64,000 nt of DNA, from assembly GCA_977006965.1 (NCBI GenBank), contig OZ345361.1, forward strand, positions 2,976,001 through 3,040,000, in the 5' to 3' direction. Of the stretch, positions 22,576 through 32,579 are shown piece after piece. Origin of the DNA: Phymatolithon calcareum. Taxonomy: Eukaryota > Rhodophyta > Florideophyceae > Hapalidiales. Position 1 is the stretch's first letter, and each line of letters begins with the position of its first letter. The notes below the pieces were generated by a model that saw only the letters and a list, made by a program, of their open reading frames with translations, had not been told where the DNA came from and ran no database searches. Made by a program: the position numbers and the translations under genes.

Positions 22576-22629
22576 TGTTGCACATGCAACACATGGAAGA
22601 ATGCATAATATGCTGTTGCACATGCAACA
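22576..22629. repeat. two further dyads upstream of the recombinase
   Basis: TGTTGCACATGCAACA at 22576-22591 and 22614-22629, about 100 bases before the recombinase start at 22732. Confidence 0.9.
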
Positions 22630-22731
22630 CACCCGTTTGTCCCGATCCGGACAGACAATTCGATTCTCCCGGCGTTTTCAATATGAGAGGATTTACGCTT
22701 TACTGTGCGGCATCTGTTTTGTGTTCCGGAG

Positions 22732-23829
22732 ATGGAATCTCAAGCGAATGAGCGAAGCCGAGCAATAGATGTGGATGTTTCACTTGCGGAACAAATTGTG
22801 CGACATCCGAGCTCACGGGCCACTGCTCGTCGGTACAGCTTGTCAGCGCGTCTTTATGTGGACATATTGAAGGACATGGGCATTGCTATTGAGAATTTTG
22901 ATTGCTCCGGCAGCAGGAACAAGCAGGCTGATCCCATTTCTGCCGCTTTAAAGCTTATCCTTAACCGCTGTGGACCAAAAGAAAGTGGTTTCGAAGGGTT
23001 GAGCGCGGGATCGCCTGGATCAGCATGCAAATCTGCGGTTGTTGCCTTTTGGAGATCATACAGACATCAATCCCAGTATGTAGAGTATCCCGATGGGAGC
23101 TTTTCTGGGAATCCGGGAACATTTCTAGCCCTTCAAAATCTCATAGACAAGATACAAGCTTCGCTAATGCGCGCCGGTACTCACCTTCCTCAGCGTGCTT
23201 ATCAGCAAACCCACGAAGACGTTAGGAAGATATGCACTCGTTTCTTCGATACCAACATTCTTGGTGCTCTCGAGTGTGCGAATGATGTGGACTATACTAT
23301 GCTCCAAACTTCTGTGATTAACTGTTTGCAGTTCGGGGCAATTGCAAGGGCGGATGAGATAATCTCAATTCGCATTGAGAACGTCCTATACTCTGGCGAC
23401 ACGCTCGATTCTTCTGTCGCGGGAACTTCCCTGCCACTAAAACGGATCAGAAGAGGGAGAGCAGTGTCGTGTTCGAGCGAGCTGTGCATCGCAGTTTTTG
23501 TCCATTGGAAAAATTTCTTCTGTGGAAAGCTGTCCTTCTGGCGCAGGTCCAATGTTTGTCAAGATCATTCGAAACAAACTTCAGCCCAATCGCGAATTTC
23601 AACACGCGGCTTACTCCTCGTCCCTGAAAGTAATTGCTCACTCTTGTGGCATACCAAGACTACAAGAGCATAGTGCGCGAAGAGGAGGTCTTGGCTAGAT
23701 CTTTTGTTCCTTCGTCGAAGATATAATTGGGACGACGTTGGTGAGATGATTAATTATCTTGGCCTTGATGACGATGTAAACTCGTACGCTCTTCTCGGGT
23801 TCTCAGACCTCAAAATAAACGAGTGTTAG
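22732..23829 (+). pseudogene. tyrosine recombinase (Crypton-like), frameshifted
   Basis: ATG at 22732 (MESQANERS) is the likely start, because it precedes a conserved-looking SAM-like core region (SSRATARRYSLSARLYV). Catalytic signatures are visible: first Arg in GAIARADEIISI (near 23345), the H-x-x-R box in LQEHSARRGG (23666-23689), and a tail with NWDDVGEMINYLGL whose Tyr is the candidate nucleophile. Two one-base shifts separate these blocks, near 23545 and just after 23690; the last frame ends at 23829. With no reverse transcriptase nearby it fits Crypton elements better than DIRS. Cryptons insert through a circular intermediate and make no target duplication, so ends are hard to see. Confidence 0.6.
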
Positions 23830-24221
23830 TATTTTCATTTTAACTGGGTTTCTTTCGTTGATTTTTGTCAAAGAAAAAGAAAATAGTCCGTTGAAAATCT
23901 CTCATATGCTTTAACTAAAGGCTCCACAGGATGCTTTCCGATATGAAAATATAAAAAACAATGGTGCAACATGAAAAGGATATTTCTTATATCTCTCAGG
24001 GTCAGTATTGTACCGTTATTCAGAATACGTTTAGAGGAGTAAAAGAGAGAGTTGGTAGCAGTATCCAATTGGCTGAGATTTCTGATGCGAAACACTTGTC
24101 AGCATTCCATGATCTTGGTGTATGATCCAACTTTCGATTGACTAATTCTAAGAGCATGTCATAGTATCTAAGTCAACAGGAAAATTAAACTGGAAATCTT
24201 GAGGATATGCTTTGATCCAGA

Positions 24222-25184
24222 ATGCAGAAAAAATGGTGGTCGGCATCTCACAATGTCAAGGGCTCTCGGAACCAGGGACAGGTCCCGCCACACTGGGAGA
24301 TCGCAGCTGGAAAAAGGAAGCTGATTGGTTCCTGTCCTGCCGATTTGTCCGAGCGTTGCAAGCAAAATATTCGCCAGAGGGTTGCACGCTGCAAATCCCT
24401 TCTAGCAGCAACTCATGACCCTCCGTCATCGAGCCCGATTTGGCTTCCACAAGGCTTCGATCCTCGCACAAGACAGAGCCTACCACCACTTCTAAATAGC
24501 GAAGCCGCGATAATTGGGGGAGCAGGTTTCCGAGAGTCATTCACGGGAAAAAACTCGATTTTTCAAGTGAATAACACATTCACTAGAATTGAAAATGGGC
24601 TTATTCCAATTAATCAAAGCTCTACTCCTCTCGCGGAAAAAGCAGTCGTTTCCGCGGAGCCGGTATCTCAACTGCCTTCTATTCCTCTGTATCCAGATTC
24701 CTTGAGAGCCGTTTTGCGATACTGGGTATTTGAGTCACCAAATGAGGGATGCCAGAAGGCTTTGGTAAGATTTTCCAAGGAGGAGCGCAATGCAAAACTC
24801 GGAGGTCAGAAAACGAGCACTACGAAGAAGCTTTACTCCAAGCGTAAGACGATTTCACTTGCTTTTCTTCAATTTTCAGATAGAAACGGAGATGATGCCT
24901 ATGAAAAAGCATTTGGCACTCTTTCCGAGGCTTTTATGGGGACAAATATCTTGAAGCTGAGCACTGAGTACTTGAGGGTCCAAAAGCAAAATGACTCTAA
25001 TTTACGAAAGTGGATCCCCAGCGACTCGAAAAATATTCAGTTTACTGAGAGAGTGTCTAGAAGGCTAGATCTGAGAAAACTTCTTTTCAAGGAATCGGAT
25101 ATCAGCGCGGATGTTTTGTATATCAGTAATTCAGAATTGGTCAAAATAAACAAGTCAAAGCGCGCGCTGATCAGCAAATTTTAA
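24222..25184 (+). CDS. unknown 320-residue protein, possibly DNA-binding
   Basis: An open frame without breaks, 390 bases after the recombinase remnant and on the same strand. It is basic at the head (AGKRKLIGSCPADLSERCKQ), Ser/Pro-rich in the middle, then has SLRAVLRYWVFE, FSKEERNAKLGG and KKLYSKRKTISLAFLQF. The spacing of a Trp followed by a LY.KRK.I segment recalls the GCR1_C DNA-binding domain found in fungal Cryptons, but the match is loose. ATG choice is uncertain: 24222 is the first in frame and nothing upstream supports a longer form. Confidence 0.4.
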   Translation: MQKKWWSASHNVKGSRNQGQVPPHWEIAAGKRKLIGSCPADLSERCKQNIRQRVARCKSLLAATHDPPSSSPIWLPQGFDPRTRQSLPPLLNSEAAIIGGAGFRESFTGKNSIFQVNNTFTRIENGLIPINQSSTPLAEKAVVSAEPVSQLPSIPLYPDSLRAVLRYWVFESPNEGCQKALVRFSKEERNAKLGGQKTSTTKKLYSKRKTISLAFLQFSDRNGDDAYEKAFGTLSEAFMGTNILKLSTEYLRVQKQNDSNLRKWIPSDSKNIQFTERVSRRLDLRKLLFKESDISADVLYISNSELVKINKSKRALISKF

Positions 25185-25197
25185 CGAATAAACAAGA

Positions 25198-26758
25198 TTG
25201 TATGATACGATTCAAGATGTGATTCGTCATATGTCATCATTGAAGTGTTCACCACTCTGGATTTTCAAGTCCAGTCCACCTTGTCTGCACGACGTACTTC
25301 AAGAGATGGATTCAAAGGAATATGCTGCCGCTCAAGCAATATTTTGCATAACCTCCTTCAGCGAGCTGGTGAATCGCTTTCCAGACCAAGTTCCATCTTC
25401 AAAAGAGAGTTTGATGCCATTGCTATTTCGGTAGGCTCCAAGTTCCAAGAAAGACCCAAAAATGCGCCAGGTTATCGAGCACAGTGAAAAGAAATTGCCC
25501 TTTGAATGCGTTTCAACCGTATACTCTAATCTTGGGCTGTGCCTCGGCGCCTCTGCAGTCGGTTGCAAGGATACAATTTCACAAGACAAAGTTTCATGCA
25601 GCGGACATCATGAAACCGCAACTGCCGGGGATATCACAGAGGAAGCTGTCATATCAGCATCATCTGTTCAAAGAGCAAACAAGTCGAGGTCAACGCGCAA
25701 GAAGCACACGGAAATAAAAAATGATTTCTTTGAAGATCTTATCGAGGCTCAATCATTCTGGAACATTTTCCGCAATTTTTCTCTCGAAAAGCATGTCACT
25801 TATTTGGCGGATGAGCACCGCGGATATTTTGCCTCTAATATGTCTTGGGCTCGCGCATACGCTGGGTGCCCATATCGAGGCAGACAACATGGAATACTTT
25901 CTATCCCTGTTGGTTTCATCGACAAATATTTTTTTCCAAGATATGCTTGTTTCTTGCGAGTTTGCGTACGCTGTGGTTGACGTCTGTGGTATCTCTTCAT
26001 CTTATGAGAGTTCTGGAGAGATCTTGTCGGCTGCACGATACCTCCCAGGCCTCCCAATCCACGGAACACTGAGCAAAATCGATCTGAAGCGAAAACTATC
26101 CCAATTGTCCTACCAAGAGGTGCCCAAATCATCGCGACATGTGCATGACAAAAGTATTTCCTCCCATATGCTCCGTAGATCGGAGAATTTTTCGAAATAC
26201 TTTTCCGACAATCGATACTTCTCTGACCTTCAAAGATTTTCTGCGTGTTCGTTACAGCAGCGAAATTTTTCAATTCTTCTGACCGAGCTTGAAATGCTCT
26301 CTGAAGATGACAAGAAATCATTGAGAATTAAGAGGTCTGTCGACGTATTTGATGGCGATGACATCCCTGAGGGATCACGAAAGCGCGTGAAACATAAGGG
26401 AAAAACAGGAAATGAACCTCTCGGCGTTTTCTCAGACTTATCTATCTATGGGTATATTGCCAGGCCGGAGAATGGGCGCGGGCAGGGCATGCTGGGAGTA
26501 AAAAACTGGATGGAGGAAGCTGAAATCGGAAAGTTTTGGGAGGAGCTACTGGCAATTGTTTCTGACGTTTTGCAAAGACACTTTCCTCATATGCTGAAAC
26601 AAACTGTTGCCTCATCGAAAGTGGACATATCTAATGTTTTCATCCATATTTCTAGTTTTCTGGATCGGTTCATGGGGCAGTGGAACATTGCTGCAGCGTG
26701 GATATTCCCGGACATTGGGAGGTCATCAAATGGGTTCCCGAGGCACGCCAACAACTAG
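25198..26758 (+). pseudogene. broken unknown gene, several overlapping frames
   Basis: Open stretches in different frames follow each other (25245-25487, 25462-25980, 25721-26758) with protein-like composition, suggesting one gene with frameshifts or unspliced introns. The last and longest frame (345 codons) contains an alpha-helical region, a likely nuclear signal (GSRKRVKHKG) and a C-terminal helical part (EIGKFWEELLAIVSDVLQRHF). Past 26758 the neighbouring frame continues briefly (WVPEARQQLGWAFEI), suggesting another shift near 26710. No family recognised. Same strand as the recombinase and the 24222 gene, so possibly one transcription unit. Confidence 0.35.
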
Positions 26759-26943
26759 GCTGGGCTTTTGAAATCACTCTTCTGCGTTGCTTGTGGGATA
26801 AGATCTATTCTAACGATGCTAAGTTGTACCACGCCAACGCACACGATTGTGCGGTTTGCCTTCCAGTGTCGTAGAGGAGTGCAAACTGTCCAGAACTGGC
26901 GTAGAATTCATCCCTTAATCGGACATAGAACTTGTCGCTCCTA

Positions 26944-27183
26944 CTATGGCACCCCATGAGCAATAAAGTTGGGGTCGCGGTCGGGTGTGATGACATCAAC
27001 TTCCTTTTCAGACGCCTGGTCCCAAGAGCCTTGCATGGCGTAGGCAAGAGTGCCTGGAATAGGGCGTTCATAGCTTCTGACGATTGTATCGAAGCTTATG
27101 TGCCCCCTTGGGGAGCTTCTGGTTGCGACTGAAGAGAACGAATTGGTGTTTGGCGAAGAAGACCGGCCACCACGAGTACTGTA
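26944..27183 (-). pseudogene. 3' part of a minus-strand ORF split by retro 1 (gene Z)
   Basis: Read from 27183 down to the TAG at 26944-26946, the frame is open for about 80 codons and begins exactly at the target duplication (CTGTA, 27179-27183). It joins in frame to the part at 35922-36266 on the far side of the retrotransposon, so the element landed in a coding sequence. The product is Ser-rich, then has a segment SWDQASEKEVDVITPDRDP. No family recognised. Confidence 0.55.
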
Positions 27184-28059
27184 TGTAGTGCCACAGCAGT
27201 GATGTGCGGCCTACGTGGTCACGTGTGCAGTGCAGATGCGATGTCCCGTTGTGATGGGAAAACCCAGAACACCAAAACACCACAACAAACACTGAGTCGG
27301 TAGCTTGGCAGAGCTTGGTAGTTCGCAGCGGATGAAGGCACGAATGCGTTCACACCCGCTGGGCGATGCCGAATGGGGGCTGTCAGCCCCTCGGCTTAGT
27401 GAAGATCTTGGTCGCGCTCACGAGCGCGTGAGTATGAGTAAACGGTTTCGGGCGGTCAACTTCCGGCACTCGCCGGGAACACGACACACACAGCTTCTAG
27501 GGGCTTGGCCTTCGCGCGCTCGTCCTTGACGGACGGCGTCAGCGGGCGCGAGCTCGCGCTTAGAGCCGGGGTGCTCGCTCTTGGGGCGCACGGTGGACGC
27601 CCGGAAAAGCAAAAACAGGAAACGAATGCAAAGGTTTAGCACAATAGGGGTCTTGCTTGGGTTCTGCTACAAATGCAGCGAAACGAAAGAAGTGCGGTCG
27701 TGATGATCAACCACGGTGGTTTGCACAATGCAACTTCCACGCGCGATGACAGAGCAGGAGGTTTGGGCTTGGAGTGGATCGCGGAAACGGTCCTGCGGGG
27801 TGGTCGCGGTTGAAGGCGACGTCACCGAACAGCAAGATTTGCACACCGAAGTTCTCCGCCGGTTTACTTTGGCGGATCTAGATTCTAGCTATATATTACG
27901 TAGCGAAGAGAAGAGGAACCAGCATAGTATGCTCCTGATTGGTTGTTATCGGCGCTTGCTTATTGATTATGATTCGGGCACTACCCACCACCTCATTGGG
28001 CACTGGGACCTCATCTGGGCAATCCACGCGAGGACCAAAAAAACCCCTGGGGCTCCATA
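27184..28059 (-). repeat. retro 1 3' LTR
   Basis: Left-hand copy, downstream in element orientation. Its outer end begins TGTAGTGCCAC as read on the plus strand. The polypurine tract abuts its inner edge. The terminal CA/TG at the inner edge is mutated here (CTCCATA against CTCCACA in the other copy). Confidence 0.9.
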
Positions 28060-28061
28060 CG

Positions 28062-28075
28062 GCTCCCTCCCCAGC
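28062..28075 (-). other. retro 1 polypurine tract
   Basis: Minus strand reads GCTGGGGAGGGAGC directly before the 3' LTR, as expected for the plus-strand primer of reverse transcription. Confidence 0.75.
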
Positions 28076-28227
28076 GTGGAATGCAACCGTTCATTTTTTG
28101 ACGCGGAGCTTGTGCTTGTGCTTAAGTTACCTTCTTTTTGTCCATGGTTTTGAATTCGCTGAGCTCTAGCAACTGTTTTCTGCCAAGTTCTGTCCAAGTG
28201 CGTCTCGAATTTGCGCGCGATTCGTCT

Positions 28228-31200
28228 TCATCCAACCTCTGCGTCGTCAAGATCTGCTGGCATGCGAAGTTTGCGCCGGCGGTGGTACGCAGTCACATAG
28301 TGCCTTGGTATGTTTGAGATTGGCTCCCATGTGTCTTCCTCCGCAGGCTTGAGATACCAACGCACGCGGTACAGAAAGCAATTTTCGCCCTTTTCAGGCC
28401 TAGGCGAATGAGCGTAAATTTTGCTGACCACGCAGATTTCAGCGTCTTGGCTTGGAGGCTCCCGGAACCGTACTTTACGGCTGGATTTCTTAGGTTCACG
28501 TAGATTTTTGTTTTCCTGAAGTTGAAGAGGGTTCGACTCGCTAGCTGACGGAGTCCCCGAGATATCGTCCAGTTCTGAGAAGGCCTTACTGAGGTTCTTT
28601 TCCGAGTAGTCATCAATACATTCTGGTACCACCTCGACGCGATCACGAGACACGCGCTCCACGTCATCGCCAACTCGAATGACAATTGTTGCATCATCCA
28701 CGGCGATCACGTCAAAAGGCCCAAGTCCACGCGATGCGAGTTTATGATCGCTTTCAGAGCCGGGGGCCGCGTTTTCTCTCCGCAAATATACGCGTCCTCC
28801 CACCGTCGGTGATACGAGCACTGGTCGGACCTTCGCGTCGTAGTTCCGTTTGTAACGCTCTTGTGCCTTGCGCAAGTTTGTCCATGCCGAGCTCATGAGA
28901 GCCTTCAGGCGGTCGAGCCACACTCTCCTTGTCTCATTAGCCGTGCTAACTCCTCTCTTCCGCGCTGTCGGCATTATCAGAGGTGGAGGAGATCGCGAGA
29001 GGACAAGATCAAAAGGAGGTACTCCTGTAGAGGAGTGTGTCTGCGAGTTGTACGCAAAAGAAAGAGTTTCCGTATACAGGTCCCATTCTTTGGGATGATC
29101 CGCGATGTAACACATTAGGGACTTCTTAATTGTCCTGTTGAAGCGCTCCGCTTGACCATTCGCCTGTGGGTGATACGTCGTTGTAAAAAGGCTCTTCACG
29201 CCCAGGACCTTGTACACTTCACTCATAAATTTGCTGGCAAATTGCTTCCCATTGTCCGTCAGGACCGAAACTGGCACTCCGAAGTTAACGATCCAGTTGG
29301 ACACGAACGCTTTAGCAACCGAGAATGCAGAGATTGATGCGAGGGGTTCTGCCTTTGTAAGCTTGGAATATCGGTCGGTTATCACGAGAAGGTACCTGTT
29401 TTCCCTTGGAGTGGCTATAAGTTTTCCCATGATGTCCATTGCGATCTGCTCAAGAGGGGCAGTAGCGGGAAAGAGCTGAAGTGGTCTTATCTTTCCACGT
29501 GTTCCCACGCGCTCCCTGGCACACACGTTGCAGTTTTGAACGAAATTGTAGAAGTCTGTGGCCATCTGCGGCCAATAGTAGCCTCTCTGTAGCGTTTGGT
29601 ATAGTTTTTTACCACCGCGATGGCCGGAGATGCAAGGATTATGCGCTAACTTCATTGCTCTTGTTCTCAAGCTTTGTGGTACCACGATCTGCTCATGGGC
29701 GAACACATGACGCACCACGATACCGCTATCTTTGCTTTGCCGAAAAGCGATTCGGTCGCCTGCGTTGATGCGCTGGCGCAGACCCTTGCAAAACTCATCA
29801 TGTAGTTGGTGTTCGCACATCTGAGACTCGGTAATAGCCTCAAGGTCTGTGTCGTCTTCTTGCGCATTTTCGTCATTTTCTCCAGCTAGCCTCCTTTCCA
29901 TTTCCTCAATCGGATCATCGTCGATAGATGAGCCGTTCTCGGCGCCTGTGATACTCAAGAAGCATGGAATTTTGGCGTCTGCCTCTACTGTAACGGGTGC
30001 GTCTGTCGGAATACGCGAAGCAGCGTCAGCGTGGTAATGGCATCGCCCTTTTTGGTATTTGACGGTGAAGTCATACTCGCTGAGTCGTAGTCTCCAGCGC
30101 ATTAGACGACCAGAAGGATCTACAATTTACATCAGCCAGCGCAGCGCACCATGATCTGTGTTCACCACAAACCTCTCACCCATGAGGTAAGGACGACAAG
30201 TTGTAACGCCGAACACGACAGCGAGGCACTCTCTCTCCGTAGTGCTGTAGTTTCTCTCCGCTGCGTTCAGCGTGCGAGACCAGAACCCAATTGGCTTTCG
30301 AGATCCATCTTCTTGTTCTTGGAAGAGAGCACATCCGATTTGGAGATCACATGCGTCCGTGTCAAGGGAGTATGCACGTCCGGGGTGAGGTAGGGCTAGC
30401 ACTGGAGGGGAGCAAACAGCTTTTTTAAGGCGTTCGTACGCGTTACTCTGAGACGGCGTAAGCGGCGGGAGATTTTTCGGCGGGTCAGACTTGAGAATCT
30501 CGTACAGTGGGGCAGCTAAGTCAGTAAAGTTTCGAACAAATCTCCGGTAAACGTTGCACAAACCAAGGAAACTGCGAAGCTCCGTGACGGTGGTTGGATG
30601 TGCCGCCGTTCCCAGCGAACGCGTGTTCACTTCCGCAACAAATAGTTCTCCCGGTCGGATGACATGGCCGAGATACTTCACGGTGTCTGTGAAGAAGTCG
30701 CATTTCGAGAGACGGAGAGAAACGCCTGCCTTTTCGAGCGCCGTCAAAACCTCGTCGACATGTCGGATGTGGTCTTCTATGCTGTTGCTGTATATAATGA
30801 CGTCGTCAATATACACTAAACACGACTTCCAGGAGTATCCTGACAGGATAATGTCCAGAGCACGCTGAAATGTTACAGGCGCATTAGTGAGCCCAAACGG
30901 CATTCGCTGAAACTGGAACAATCCTTCATGGCACACGAACGCAGTTTTCTCCTGATCATCGGGAGCAACTGGAACCTGCCAGAACCCGGCGTTCGCGTCC
31001 AGTGTGGAGAAGACTCGGGCGGTTCCCAAGGAGTCGATGCATTCATCGAGGCGGGGTAGAGGGTAGGCGTCCTTTTTTGTCACTTCGTTGAGGCGACGAT
31101 AATCGATACAGAAGCGCATGGTTCCGTCGGACTTGGGTGCGAGAACTATTGGAGACGCCCATTCGCTCGTCGATGGTACAATTACGCCCTTCTTAAGCAT

Positions 31201-32448
31201 CTTATCAACGTGCTTTTTCGTCTCCTCACGTGCTCGATGTCCTGCACGTCGCACATATTGGCGAATGGGGCGTGTTCCTGGCGTAAGCTCAATACGATGG
31301 CTCGTGACGCTGATTTCTCCCAAGTTTCCAGACCACATGGCTTCATGTCTCCGAAGCATGGCTCGCACCTCGTCCTGCTGGTGCACAGGTACTTTGGGTA
31401 GAGCTACGTCCTTCACATCGAAAATCTCTTCTCGCTGCTGGCGATCTTCAGGACTCGGCCTCAGTTCGGCGAATTTTCGAGAGTCGGCCACAAGGAGTTC
31501 TGAAATTTCGTTGTCGTTCTCATTAGATAGGTTATCATATCGCTCGATGTTGACACCTAGAGCTTTGGATACAGGGATGGAAGTCGGAACTACCGTCTGG
31601 GGCATTGCTCCGATGTGCCCAATCGTCATTCCTTTGTTCAGATGAGTTGGGGACTTGCCGAAGTTTGCGACTAGTACAGAAAAGGGGCGACCTGCCTCGA
31701 CCTGATGCACACCATTAGCAACCAAAACGTTTCTGCGCTCGTACAGACCCTGATGGGGCTCGACGACGACTAATCCATCTTTCCGGCAGGTTGCTGTGAT
31801 CCATGTTTGCATTCCAGGCCGTATGGTCTTTTTGACCGCAACAGAAATTCGATTGGATTTCGTCTTTTCGGGCCTCGTTTTGCCCGTATTCGCGTCCAGG
31901 ACGAGCACGGCACTTTTGTTCGCCGAATGGGTTCTTATAGATCGTTGGCGTATAATTGGTACCACGGTACCGTCGTCAAACAGGACGAGGCGTAATCGCG
32001 GTGCAATAGCTAGGAAAAACTGGTCCAGAAAAGCGCAACCAAAAATACAGGGCGCTGCGAGATTCTCGCACACGACAAACTTTGTACGCACGAGTTGACG
32101 TCCAACCTGTACCATGACATCGACAGTGCCGGCGCATTGCAATGGGCGTCCATTTGCGTCGAGGACTTCTACATCGAACCCGGACTGTATTTGTTGCTGA
32201 TGAGCCTTCGTTAGCGCTGACCGTCGCACAAAATTGAGACCAGCACCTGAGTCAAGAACAACGTCCGTTTTAGCGAGGGCATGCCCGTGTAGACCGATGA
32301 ACGCGCGTACCTTGTAGTTACGCGAGGAAAGGCGGAAAACTTCTTCGTTTTCCTTGTATTTTTTGTCCCTCCAGGGAAAAAATATGGCCCCGTTACTTTT
32401 CGCAAACTCAGCCCGCTTTGCGACTATCTTCGCACAACGCGCAAGCAA
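28228..32448 (-). pseudogene. retro 1 pol: protease, RT, RNase H, integrase, chromodomain
   Basis: From 32448 the frame encodes an aspartic protease (DVVLDSGAGLNFV), then reverse transcriptase with FSTLDANAGFWQ and catalytic VYIDDVIIY, and RNase H starting SLDTDACDLQIGCAL. An in-frame TAA at 30127-30129, just after GALRWLM, is the only break. Integrase follows with its HHCC zinc finger (HNPCISGH ... CNVC) and D, D, E residues in AMDIMGKL, VLTDNGKQF and NGQAERFNRTI. The carboxy end is a chromodomain (FLYRVRWYLKPAEEDTWEPI), which in chromoviruses steers integration to modified histones. The protein copies the RNA in the particle and inserts the cDNA. The gag-pol junction involves a frame change. 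All catalytic residues look intact. Confidence 0.88.
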
Positions 32449-32579
32449 ACTTTTGATCTTTTGGGAGGGGACCTCGAGGGGTCCCCTTACAATTTTCCCT
32501 GACCTGTTTCCCTGTGATAAGGGGGTGCAAACTCGTTATCCGGCTTCTCATCACTGATTCTGTCGAGTGGATTATTGCC

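Noticed and set aside
16228-22629. Dyads as rho-independent terminators or tRNA-like hairpins
   Set aside because: No T-run follows, arms are six bases with a tiny loop, and the genome is eukaryotic.
27305-27529. ORFs of 74-145 codons inside both retro 1 LTRs (27305-27529, 27716-28153 and their right-hand twins)
   Set aside because: They are duplicated because the LTRs are duplicated, lie in non-coding control sequence and have no protein features.
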